Below are positions 17,604 through 25,985 of a stretch of 64,000 bases of DNA, piece after piece. Numbering within the stretch: position 1 is the stretch's first letter; every line of letters starts with the position of its first letter. Below the pieces are notes generated by a model. The model was not told the origin of the DNA. It ran no database searches and saw only the letters and a program-made list of their open reading frames with translations. The DNA comes from Castellaniella sp041677825 (GTDB lineage: Bacteria; Pseudomonadota; Gammaproteobacteria; Burkholderiales; Burkholderiaceae_B), in contig NZ_JBAYPG010000013.1 of the NCBI RefSeq assembly GCF_041677825.1, positions 1 through 64,000 of the forward strand. Reading direction: 5' to 3'. A program made the position numbers and the translations under genes.

Positions 17604-20600
17604 TCATGCCCCATCGGGCCCCAAAAATTCGGCCAGGATGCGGCCCGTGTGGCTGTTTTCCCGACAGATGGCCCGCGGGTCGCCCTGGGCGACCACCCGG
17701 CCACCCTCGACACCGCCTTCAGGGCCGAGATCGATGAGCCAATCCGCTTCAGCCATGATGTCCAGATTGTGTTCGATCACCATGACGGTATGGCCGGCAT
17801 CGACCAGACGGTGCAGCACGAGGATCAGTTTCTCCACGTCTGCCGTGGACAGCCCGACGGAAGGCTCATCCAGCACATACAGGGTGCGTGGGGCGCGTGA
17901 TGCGCGCCCGCTGCGCAGCACGCCGTCGTCCAGCCGGGCCTTGGACAGTTCCGCCACCAGTTTCAGGCGCTGCGCCTCACCGCCCGACAGGGTGGGTGAC
18001 GCCTGCCCCAGGGTAAGGTAGCCAAGCCCGACGTCCTGCATGAGCTGCAGGGCATGGGCGACCCTGCGATGAGCCCGGAAGTGCACCAGGGCGTCATCCA
18101 CTTCCATGCGCAGCACGTCGCCAATGGAACTGCCGTTCCACAGGAGTTCGAGCGTTTCATCGTTGAAACGGGCACCATGACAGGTTTCGCAGGGGATCTT
18201 GACGTCTGGCAGGAAATTCATTTCCACAGTGCGCATGCCCTGCCCCTGGCAGTCGGGGCAGCGCCCGGCACCAGTGTTGAAAGAAAAACGGGATGCAGTC
18301 CAGCCACGGACGCGCGCCTCGTTGGTGCTGGCATACAGTTTGCGGATGTCGTCCCAGAAGCCGGCATACGTGGCCGGGCACGAGCGGGGTGTCTTGCCGA
18401 TCGGCGTCTGGTCGACCTCCAGCACCCGATCGATGGCTTCCCAGCCCTGGATCGCCTGGCAGCCCTGCCAGCGCGCCGCCGGGTCGCTGAGCCTGCGGCC
18501 GAGATTTTCGAGCAGTACATCGCGGGCCAGGGTGGATTTGCCGGAGCCCGATACGCCAGTGACCACCACAAGCCGGGCGAGAGGGATACGCGCCTCGACA
18601 TGTTTCAGATTATGTCTGCTGGCTGCGATGATGCGCAGTGATTCGTGGACAGGGCTGACCGGCCGGTAGCCGTGCAAGGGGTGTGCCAGGGGTGTGCGCA
18701 GATAGCGTCCGGTGATGGAGTCCGGGTGGCGCGTGATCTCCTGCACCGTGCCCTGGGCAATGATGCGGCCGCCACGGGTACCTGCGCCAGGGCCCATGTC
18801 GATCACATGGTCTGCGCGGCGTATGGTGTCTTCGTCGTGCTCCACGACCACCAGCGTGTTGCCGTGGCCCTCCAGACGGCTCAATGCATCGAGCAGGATG
18901 CGGTTGTCGTGCGGATGCAGGCCGATGGTGGGCTCATCGAGTACGTAACAGACCCCCTGCAGGTTGGATCCCAATTGGGCCGCGAGGCGGATCCGCTGCG
19001 TCTCGCCGCCCGAGAGCGTGGGGGCGGCGCGATCGAGTGCCAGATAGCCGAGCCCCACTTCGGCCATGAAGTCGAGCCGGGCGCGGATCTCCGACAGGAT
19101 GTCGCGGGCGATTTCGGCATCGCGTCCGCTCAGTTCGAGCTGCGCAAAAAATGGCCTGGCTGCATCGACTGCAAGTGCGGCCAGCTCGGCAATGGAACGG
19201 CCTTGCCACTGGAAGGCCAAGGCCACCGGATTCAGGCGCTGGCCATGGCAGTGCCGGCAGGGCTGCGACTCGTGCGCCTGATCTGTCTGCCAGGCGGCTT
19301 CTTCGCCCGTCTGGTCGGCATTGAACCCAGGCAATTCGACCCCGGTGCCGAAACAGGCCGGGCACCAGCCATGACGCGAGTTATAGGAAAAAAGCCGTGG
19401 GTCGGGCTCTGGAAAACTGGTGCCGCAGCCCGGGCAGGCGCGCTTGGTCGAGAAGGTCAGCTCATGTGGGTCGGGTGCCAGCCCGGCAGCTCGCCGGGCG
19501 GCCAGCGTGCCGGGGCCGGAACGGGTCAGGCCGGCGAGCACCCGTATCGTGCCGTGCCCGTGGGTCAATGCCTGCTGGACAGCCGCGCGCAAGATGCCTT
19601 CCTGGTCGGCGCCAACGAGCAGGTCGCGGATGGGCAATTCTATGGTGTGCTCGCTGTAGCGGTCCAGCCGGGGCCATGGATGTGTCGCGATGAATGCGCC
19701 GTCGACGCGCAAGTGGCCATGGCCATGTCCGGCGGCCCATTTGGCCAGATCCGTGTAGTATCCCTTGCGGGCCACGACCAGCGGAGCCAGCAGGCCGATG
19801 TGCTCATGCTTCAGATCGTGCATGATCTGGGCCACGATCTGTTCCGCAGTCTGCGGGCGCACCGGTATATGGCACTTCGGGCACATTTGCGTGCCGAGGC
19901 GCACGTACAGCAGGCGCAGGAAGTGATGGATTTCCGTCATGGTGGCCACGGTGGACTTGCGCCCCCCGCGGCTGGTGCGTTGCTCGATGGCCACCGTGGG
20001 TGGGATCCCGTAGATCGCATCCACGTCGGGCTTGCCCGCGGGCTGCACGATGGCCCGCGCGTACGCATTCAGGGATTCGAGATAGCGCCGCTGCCCCTCG
20101 TTGAAAAGGATGTCGAAGGCCAGGGTGGACTTGCCCGAACCCGATACCCCGGTGATGACAGTGAACGCATCGCGCGGGATGTGCACGTCGATGCCCTTGA
20201 GGTTGTGTTCGCGCGCATTCACGATGTGGATGTCCGGACTGGCGAGTACGGCCTGGGCCTGCGCACCGGGTTCCTGCAGTTCCAGAACCTGCCCGTTGCG
20301 CCAGTGCTCATGCTCGACGAGTGCATGGGCCGTGTGCGTGTCCATGTGCATGATCTGGTCGGGGCTGCCCTGGGCCACGATGCGGCCGCCCTGGTCGCCG
20401 CCTTCGGGGCCCAGATCCACGATCCAGTCGCTCGCGCGGATCACGTCCAGATTGTGTTCTATGACCAGCAGGGAATGACCGGCTGCCAGCAGCTTGCGAA
20501 ACGCGCGCATCAGCTGGGCGATGTCGTCGAAGTGCAGGCCGGTGGTCGGTTCGTCGAAGAGCAGCAGCTTGCCTTTGTGCGGCGTGCTCGACGGCCTCGA

Positions 20601-23261
20601 ACGGGCCGCTTCGGCCAGGTGGCCGGCCAGCTTCAGGCGCTGGGCTTCACCGCCCGAGAGGGTGGGCACCGGCTGGCCGAGGCGCAGGTAGTCCAGGCCC
20701 ACGTCGGCCAGGGGGGCCAGCCCCCACTGCACGTCGCGCAGCCCTTTGAAGAAATCCAATGCCTGATGCACCGTCATGTCGAGCACTTCGTCGATGGCGG
20801 CGCTGCGGCCCAGGTGTTCGATGCGGACTTCAAGGATTTCAGGCCGGTAGCGGCGCCCCTGGCAGTCAGGACAGCGCAGGTAGACATCCGACAGGAACTG
20901 CATTTCGATGTGCTCGAAACCGGTACCGCTGCAGGTCGGGCAGCGGCCGTCGCCGGTATTGAAGCTGAAGGTCCCGGTGGTGTAGCCTCGTTCGCGGGAG
21001 ACCTCGGCGGCCGCAAAGAGCTTGCGTATGGCATCGAAGGCGCCGACGTAGCTGGCGGGGTTCGAGCGCGTCGTGCGGCCGATCGGGCTCTGATCGACCA
21101 GCACCACGTCTTCGATCTGCTCGGCGCCCAGCAGGGCGTCATGGGCGCCCGGTGCTTCCGTGGCCTGGCCCAGGTATTTGCGCAGCGCGGGATGCAGGAC
21201 ATCCTGTACCAGTGTCGACTTGCCTGAGCCCGACACCCCGGTCAGGCACACCAGGTGACCCAGGGGCAGGGAGACATCGATGTTTTTCAGATTGTGCGCC
21301 CGGACCCCTTGCAGCACGAGCCGCGCCGTACCCGCCTGAACGGCTTGCGGGCGTGGCGCCTCGATGCGCAAGCGGCCGCTGAAGTAGCGGCCGGTCAGTG
21401 TATCGGCCTGGATCAGCTCTGCAGGCGAGCCATCGAACAGAATGTGCCCGCCGCGCTCGCCCGGCCCCGGCCCGATGTCGAGGATGCGGTCGGCCGCCTG
21501 CATGACCTGGGGGTCGTGTTCCACGACCACCAGGGTGTTGCCATGGCTGCGCAGCCGGTGCATGACCTGCACGATGCGGTGTATGTCGCGTGAGTGCAGC
21601 CCGATGGACGGTTCATCCAGCACGAACAGGGTATTGACCAGCGAGGTGCCCAGTGCCGTGGTCAGGTTGATGCGCTGGACTTCACCCCCCGAAAGGGTAC
21701 GGCTTTGCCGGTCCAGGGACAGGTAGCCCAGGCCGACATCGCACAGGAAGCGCAGCCGGCTGCGGATTTCATCGAGCAGTTCCTGCAGCGCCGCGTCGAC
21801 CGGCGTGCCGGTCTCCAGCATGATGAACCACTGGCGTACCGCGGCCAGCGGCAGGATCATCAGATCATGCAGACCCAGGCCCGGGAGCCTGGCCAGCTGC
21901 TCGGGGCTCCAGCCGACCTGGCTGGGCATGAAGCGCGGATGGTGTGGGATGACCCGGGTATCCTGCCCCAGCCGCCAGAGGGTCGCTGCCGGCTTCAGAC
22001 GGGCACCGTCGCAATGGGGGCATGGGCTGTAGCTGCGGTAGCGCGACAGCAGCACCCGCACATGCATGCGATAGGCTCTGGTTTCGAGCCAGTCGAAGAA
22101 CCGCTGGATACCATACCACTGGTGTTTCCAGGCGGATGAGCCGCCTTTCCAGTCCGGCGTGCCGTCGATGACCCACGCCTTTTCTGCCGCGCTCAATTGT
22201 TGCCAGGGCACATCGAGACGGATCCCCGCCTTGCCGGCATAGCGTTCCAGGTCATCCTGGCATTCGCTGTAGCTGGGGCTTTGCCAGGGCTTGATGGCCC
22301 CCGCATGCAGGCTGAGGGATTCATCGGGAATGACCAGGCCGTAGTCGATGCCCATCACCCGGCCAAAACCCCGGCAGTGCTCACAGGCACCGATAGGCGA
22401 ATTGAACGAAAAGGTGCTGGGGGTCGCGGCCTTGTACGCCAGATCGCAGTGCGCACAGTGCAGCCGGTTGCTGAAATTCCAGGTGTGTTCGGTGCCGTCG
22501 TCGAAGCTCGCGTGGACCGTGACATGGCCCTTGCCCTGTTGCAATGCGATCTCCAGGGCTTCCTGGACCCGCCCGGATTCCGCCGTCGCGAGCCGGAAGC
22601 GATCCTGCACCACGTGCAGCACCCGTTCGGGGCGGGCACCCCCGGGAGGCCTGTCGCGGGTCCTGGCGGTCGTGGCCACGCGCGATGCATCGGCAGCCTC
22701 GGCAGTCTCGGCAGGCGGATGGGTGCGGGTGTAGCCCTGTTGTTCGAGATAGCCGCGAATTTCATTGACGGTGAAATTGGCCGGTACCTGGAGCGGAAAT
22801 GTGATGATCAGGCGCGGATTGTGCCCGGCGCACCATTCATCGATCTGCTGCCGGATGCTGGCCGGGTTGTCCCTCACCACCTGACGGGCGCACTGGGCGC
22901 AGTGCAAGTGTGCGGCACGGGCGAACAGCAGCTTCAGGTGATCGTTGAGTTCGGTCATGGTTCCCACGGTGCTGCGCGAATTGCGCACCGGGTTGACTTG
23001 ATCGATGGCGATGGCCGGCAGGATGCCCTCGATGCGATCGACCTGTGGTTTGTCCATGCGGTCGAGAAATTGCCGTGCGTACGGTGAAAAGGTCTCGACG
23101 TAGCGCCGCTGCCCTTCGGCATAGAGCGTATCGAAGGCCAGTGAACTCTTGCCCGAGCCGGATACGCCGGTAATGACCAGCAGCTGCCCGGTCTGTATGG
23201 TCAGGTCGAGGTTCTTCAGGTTGTTCTGGCGGGCACCAGTGATGCGTATGAGGGTGTTCAT
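17604..23261 (-). CDS. uvrA: Double-length UvrA: two complete UvrA units in one chain
   Basis: UvrA is the damage-recognition ATPase of nucleotide excision repair and normally acts as a dimer of about 950-residue chains. This single frame encodes 1885 residues with four ABC modules. Walker A loops (GVSGSGKS) are at about 32, 675, 1038 and 1569; LSGGE signatures at about 523, 868, 1416 and 1758. Zinc-binding cysteine pairs recur in both halves: C121/C124, C774/C777 with C797/C800, C1127/C1130, and C1668/C1671 with C1691/C1694. The second UvrA begins near residue 1010. The halves differ clearly in sequence, so this is an old fusion. I start at the ATG at 23261 (MNTLIRITGARQNN); the frame extends 21 codons upstream. 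No LexA-like box was seen upstream. Confidence 0.92.
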   Translation of the reverse strand: MNTLIRITGARQNNLKNLDLTIQTGQLLVITGVSGSGKSSLAFDTLYAEGQRRYVETFSPYARQFLDRMDKPQVDRIEGILPAIAIDQVNPVRNSRSTVGTMTELNDHLKLLFARAAHLHCAQCARQVVRDNPASIRQQIDEWCAGHNPRLIITFPLQVPANFTVNEIRGYLEQQGYTRTHPPAETAEAADASRVATTARTRDRPPGGARPERVLHVVQDRFRLATAESGRVQEALEIALQQGKGHVTVHASFDDGTEHTWNFSNRLHCAHCDLAYKAATPSTFSFNSPIGACEHCRGFGRVMGIDYGLVIPDESLSLHAGAIKPWQSPSYSECQDDLERYAGKAGIRLDVPWQQLSAAEKAWVIDGTPDWKGGSSAWKHQWYGIQRFFDWLETRAYRMHVRVLLSRYRSYSPCPHCDGARLKPAATLWRLGQDTRVIPHHPRFMPSQVGWSPEQLARLPGLGLHDLMILPLAAVRQWFIMLETGTPVDAALQELLDEIRSRLRFLCDVGLGYLSLDRQSRTLSGGEVQRINLTTALGTSLVNTLFVLDEPSIGLHSRDIHRIVQVMHRLRSHGNTLVVVEHDPQVMQAADRILDIGPGPGERGGHILFDGSPAELIQADTLTGRYFSGRLRIEAPRPQAVQAGTARLVLQGVRAHNLKNIDVSLPLGHLVCLTGVSGSGKSTLVQDVLHPALRKYLGQATEAPGAHDALLGAEQIEDVVLVDQSPIGRTTRSNPASYVGAFDAIRKLFAAAEVSRERGYTTGTFSFNTGDGRCPTCSGTGFEHIEMQFLSDVYLRCPDCQGRRYRPEILEVRIEHLGRSAAIDEVLDMTVHQALDFFKGLRDVQWGLAPLADVGLDYLRLGQPVPTLSGGEAQRLKLAGHLAEAARSRPSSTPHKGKLLLFDEPTTGLHFDDIAQLMRAFRKLLAAGHSLLVIEHNLDVIRASDWIVDLGPEGGDQGGRIVAQGSPDQIMHMDTHTAHALVEHEHWRNGQVLELQEPGAQAQAVLASPDIHIVNAREHNLKGIDVHIPRDAFTVITGVSGSGKSTLAFDILFNEGQRRYLESLNAYARAIVQPAGKPDVDAIYGIPPTVAIEQRTSRGGRKSTVATMTEIHHFLRLLYVRLGTQMCPKCHIPVRPQTAEQIVAQIMHDLKHEHIGLLAPLVVARKGYYTDLAKWAAGHGHGHLRVDGAFIATHPWPRLDRYSEHTIELPIRDLLVGADQEGILRAAVQQALTHGHGTIRVLAGLTRSGPGTLAARRAAGLAPDPHELTFSTKRACPGCGTSFPEPDPRLFSYNSRHGWCPACFGTGVELPGFNADQTGEEAAWQTDQAHESQPCRHCHGQRLNPVALAFQWQGRSIAELAALAVDAARPFFAQLELSGRDAEIARDILSEIRARLDFMAEVGLGYLALDRAAPTLSGGETQRIRLAAQLGSNLQGVCYVLDEPTIGLHPHDNRILLDALSRLEGHGNTLVVVEHDEDTIRRADHVIDMGPGAGTRGGRIIAQGTVQEITRHPDSITGRYLRTPLAHPLHGYRPVSPVHESLRIIAASRHNLKHVEARIPLARLVVVTGVSGSGKSTLARDVLLENLGRRLSDPAARWQGCQAIQGWEAIDRVLEVDQTPIGKTPRSCPATYAGFWDDIRKLYASTNEARVRGWTASRFSFNTGAGRCPDCQGQGMRTVEMNFLPDVKIPCETCHGARFNDETLELLWNGSSIGDVLRMEVDDALVHFRAHRRVAHALQLMQDVGLGYLTLGQASPTLSGGEAQRLKLVAELSKARLDDGVLRSGRASRAPRTLYVLDEPSVGLSTADVEKLILVLHRLVDAGHTVMVIEHNLDIMAEADWLIDLGPEGGVEGGRVVAQGDPRAICRENSHTGRILAEFLGPDGA

Positions 23262-23448
23262 GGCGTCATCATAATCTGGCGTGGCGAGATCCGTACGGCA
23301 AGGCCGCGTTGACCAAAGCGCCATGCAGGGTACTTGCAGGTAAATGCAGATTCCTTGATCGGGATCAGAGCCTGCCGGGTCCTATGTGACCAATGGCGCG
23401 ATCCTGTCCATACAATGACCAGGTGGCACATTCTCACAGGAGGCCATC

Positions 23449-24009
23449 ATGAAACGTCTTTGCCTGATTCCGTTGCTTTGCCTGGCGGGATACGCCCAGG
23501 CGGCTGACTACGCGGTCGATCCCGACCATACCTATGTCACTTTCGAAGTGCTCCACAACGGCACATCCACGGTGCGCGGGCGCTTTGACACCATCGACGG
23601 TGCCCTGCAGTTCGATCGCCAGGCCAGAACCGGCACTGCCGCGATCCAGATCGACATGGCATCGATCAGTTCGGGTTCCCCCGGTTTCGACAAGCACCTC
23701 CAGGGGGCAGATTTCTTCGATGTGGCGCAACATCCGACGTCGATATTCAAATCCACGGCATTCGTGTTCGATGGCGATGCGCTCACCGCTGTCCAGGGGA
23801 CACTCGAATTGCTGGGGCAGGTGCATCCGGTCACCCTGCAAGCCGTGCGTTTCAACTGTTACCAGAATAAACGCATCCAGCGCGAAGTCTGTGGCGGTGA
23901 CTTTCAGGTGGATCTGCAGCGCAGCCAGTGGGGCATGAACTTCGGCCTGCCGGGGATCCCGGACACCGTGCGCCTGCAGATCGAGATCGAGGGGGTTCGC
24001 CAGGGCTGA
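23449..24009 (+). CDS. YceI-family periplasmic lipid-binding-type protein
   Basis: The 186-residue precursor has a signal peptide (MKRLCLIPLLCLAGYAQA, cleavage after AQA) and a YceI lipocalin-like barrel: YAVDPDHTYVTFEV at the start and FFDVAQHPTSIFKS in the middle. YceI proteins bind isoprenoid or other amphiphilic molecules in the periplasm; the ligand here is unknown. A strong ribosome-binding site (AGGAGG) precedes the ATG, and TACAAT at 23411-23416 is a likely minus-ten box with a poor minus-thirty-five. It is divergent from uvrA and followed by the 42-residue peptide gene. Confidence 0.92.
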   Translation: MKRLCLIPLLCLAGYAQAADYAVDPDHTYVTFEVLHNGTSTVRGRFDTIDGALQFDRQARTGTAAIQIDMASISSGSPGFDKHLQGADFFDVAQHPTSIFKSTAFVFDGDALTAVQGTLELLGQVHPVTLQAVRFNCYQNKRIQREVCGGDFQVDLQRSQWGMNFGLPGIPDTVRLQIEIEGVRQG

Positions 24010-24095
24010 TGGATGGCGTCACACGCGCGGCAGATCTCATTCTTCCGGGCGAGCACGGACGGTCTGCGTTGTATCCGCAGTCCTTTCAGCTGTTT

Positions 24096-24104
24096 TGCTA
24101 AAAT
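24096..24104 (+). promoter_or_regulatory. Extended minus-ten promoter of the 42-residue peptide gene
   Basis: TGCTAAAAT fits the extended minus-ten form TGN-TATAAT with one mismatch, about 45 bases before the ATG at 24150. No good minus-thirty-five box is visible, which extended minus-ten promoters can tolerate. Motif match only. Confidence 0.45.
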
Positions 24105-24149
24105 GATGCGTTTCGTCCTCGTGCACATCCATCTTTCAGGAGCCCATCC

Positions 24150-24278
24150 ATGGCAGAAATCAAACGCAATCGACGCAATACCCTCGAGCGTCGATGCTTG
24201 AGCAAGTCCTTCAAGCGTCTTTTCGTGAACTCGCCCAAGGGGATCTTCAAGATGCTCGAGAAGGTCAAGCGCGCCTGA
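24150..24278 (+). CDS. 42-residue highly basic small protein, unknown function
   Basis: This short gene reads MAEIKRNRRNTLERRCLSKS and continues to FKMLEKVKRA-stop. It holds seven lysines and seven arginines against three glutamates, and alternating basic and hydrophobic positions (FKRLFVN, GIFKMLEKV) suggest an amphipathic nucleic-acid or membrane-binding helix. Evidence that it is real: AGGAG at ribosome-binding distance, an extended minus-ten promoter about 45 bases upstream, a strong intrinsic terminator about 60 bases downstream, and no better frame. It would be a monocistronic transcript of about 250 bases. I do not recognise the family. Confidence 0.7.
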   Translation: MAEIKRNRRNTLERRCLSKSFKRLFVNSPKGIFKMLEKVKRA

Positions 24279-24335
24279 ACGCTCGCCCTTCCTCCAGGGT
24301 CGTATGGTTTGCATACAATTGCGCCCTGCCACAGA

Positions 24336-24365
24336 CCACGGATCCCGGGATTCGTGGTTTTTTTT
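24336..24365 (+). terminator. Intrinsic terminator after the small basic protein gene
   Basis: CCACG (24336-24340) pairs with CGTGG (24353-24357), with further pairing inside the stem around CCCGGG, followed directly by eight T residues (24358-24365). This is one of the clearest rho-independent terminators in the window and separates the small peptide gene from the glycosyltransferase. Confidence 0.85.
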
Positions 24366-24451
24366 GGCTATCATGGGGCGAGTCCACAGGCTTGTCCGGC
24401 CCGCTGAAGTGTCCGGGGCAAGAGGCCGCCTGGGTCTGCTGAAGGGGTATC

Positions 24452-25390
24452 ATGGCTGGCAATACTGCATGGCGCCATTTGTTTTCCGTCGTTACGCCCA
24501 CGTACAACCGGGCACACACACTGGAACGGGTGTATCGCTCATTGCAGGAGCAGTCCCACCAGGACTTCGAATGGGTGGTCGTCGACGATGGCTCCACTGA
24601 CGACACGCGCTTGCGTGTTTCAGCCTGGCAGGCTGAGGCCGGTTTTCCCATCCACTACGTGTGGCAGAGGCAGCAACACAAGAAAACCGCCCTGAATGCC
24701 GGCATACGCCGGGCACAGGGTGAGTGGCTGGTGCTGCTGGACAGCGATGATGAGCTCGATTCCGATGCCTTGTTCCAGATGGCGCGGGCCTGGGAAGACA
24801 TCCCCCCTGAACGGCGGGCGCAGTTCGTGGGCATCACCGGGTTGTGCGCCCGGCCTGATGGACAGGTGGTGGGGGATTCATACCCGCAGAACGTCATGGA
24901 CGTGACTACGCTGGAGATGACCTTTCGCCACCGGGTCCGGGGCGAGAAGTTCGGCTGCCTGCGCACCGATATCCTGCGCCGTTTTCCCTTTCCGGAAGAC
25001 GTGGCGGGCTTTGTGCCCGAAAGCCTGGTCTGGCGTGCCATTGCCCGAGCCGGATACCTGACCCGTTTCGTGAATCAGGTCTTCAGGGTCTATCACGACA
25101 GCCCCGACAGCCTCACACGCCAGAAAAAATCCGCTGACATGCGGGTTCTGGCGCCCGGGCTGTGGCTGCTGGCCCATGACACCCTGGAGCAATGCCTGGG
25201 CTGGCTGCGCCATGATCCGCGGGCATTCTTGTCGGCAGCCGTGCACTACACGCGATTTGGCCTGCACTGGCGCAGCCTGGGCCTGCCCAGACCGCTGGGT
25301 CGCCATCTGACCCGGCCCGTGGCACGCCTGCTGGTCACGCTGACCTGGCCATTGGGGTTTGGCCTGTTCCTGCGCGATCGGCTGGTCTGA
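24452..25390 (+). CDS. Family 2 glycosyltransferase
   Basis: The 312-residue GT-A protein has FSVVTPTYNRAHTLERVY at the N-terminus, the nucleotide-binding VVVDDGSTDDT (D45, D46) and the metal-binding DSDD at residues 97-100. After the catalytic domain (to about 240) comes a basic and hydrophobic C-terminal part (LLVTLTWPLGFGLFLRDRLV) that may associate with the inner membrane. The acceptor and sugar are unknown. It stands alone, without other surface-polysaccharide genes, which is mildly unusual. An AAGGGG ribosome-binding site precedes it. Confidence 0.88.
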   Translation: MAGNTAWRHLFSVVTPTYNRAHTLERVYRSLQEQSHQDFEWVVVDDGSTDDTRLRVSAWQAEAGFPIHYVWQRQQHKKTALNAGIRRAQGEWLVLLDSDDELDSDALFQMARAWEDIPPERRAQFVGITGLCARPDGQVVGDSYPQNVMDVTTLEMTFRHRVRGEKFGCLRTDILRRFPFPEDVAGFVPESLVWRAIARAGYLTRFVNQVFRVYHDSPDSLTRQKKSADMRVLAPGLWLLAHDTLEQCLGWLRHDPRAFLSAAVHYTRFGLHWRSLGLPRPLGRHLTRPVARLLVTLTWPLGFGLFLRDRLV

Positions 25391-25413
25391 CGGCTTCGGC
25401 TGCTGCCGTTGGG

Positions 25414-25848
25414 TCAGGCGTGCCGGTCGGTTTCTGCTGCGTCGTCGTCCGGATCGGGTGCGGGGTCGGGTTCGTGCACGGCAAAGGGTAGCAGGCCCGC
25501 CAGATTGTCTGACCAGGCCGTTTCTTCGCCCTGGTCATCGACCTTGATGTACTGGATTTCGCCGAAATCGCAGCGTTGTATGGCCCATAGCAGCGCGCAT
25601 TCGATCATCTGCCCATCGCCCAGGTCGAGCCCGCCGCAACCACCGACGAAGCGCGCGCCCGCGCCGCCCACCTGTACGCGTGCCTCGAGCGCCTCACCGG
25701 GCTTGAGCGGGATCGCAAACAGGGCCCATTCATAGCCCGCATCGGTTTCGGCAATGATTTCGGCGATGACCGGTTTGCCCATCCAGGCGGTGAGCGCATC
25801 GGCGGTGCGACCCAGCAGATCGGCGTCGGCAGCGGTGAATCCAAGCAT
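25414..25848 (-). CDS. Uncharacterised acidic protein of 144 residues
   Basis: I do not recognise this protein. From the ATG at 25848 it reads MLGFTAADADLLGRTADALT, has a glycine-rich central stretch (FVGGCGGLDLGDGQMIECAL) and ends in a strongly acidic, proline-rich tail of about 20 residues (PDPAPDPDDDAAETD). No signal peptide or membrane segment is seen. The frame is open for 48 more codons, but that part would overlap the ettA start region, so the shorter form is preferred. It is divergent from ettA and convergent with the glycosyltransferase. Confidence 0.65.
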   Translation of the reverse strand: MLGFTAADADLLGRTADALTAWMGKPVIAEIIAETDAGYEWALFAIPLKPGEALEARVQVGGAGARFVGGCGGLDLGDGQMIECALLWAIQRCDFGEIQYIKVDDQGEETAWSDNLAGLLPFAVHEPDPAPDPDDDAAETDRHA

Positions 25849-25870
25849 TGCGGGAGACCTGTTGGCATGG

Positions 25871-25889
25871 ACAATGGCCTGCCCATTGT
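25871..25889. repeat. Inverted repeat upstream of the 144-residue unknown gene
   Basis: ACAATGG (25871-25877) and CCATTGT (25883-25889) are perfect arms with a five-base spacer. The distal arm overlaps TACAAT (reading toward the unknown gene at 25890-25885), so it may be an operator or a 5' leader hairpin. Confidence 0.35.
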
Positions 25890-25985
25890 ACGCGCCCGGC
25901 CTGCGCGCCGGATCCGGGATCACCAGGCCGGGTATCCGGGTCCGGCCTACAATCGGGGTTGCGTTCATTTTTGCAGGGTTGCACG

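Noticed and set aside
18645..21227. 860-codon open frame on the plus strand opposite uvrA
   Set aside because: It is the antisense shadow of a high-GC coding gene. UvrA on the other strand has continuous motifs, while this frame shows no recognisable domain or ribosome-binding site.
23262..23448. LexA (SOS) box in front of uvrA
   Set aside because: The nearest CTG...CAG pair (around 23404-23422) has a 13-base spacer rather than 10 and lies on the yceI side; no other candidate was found.
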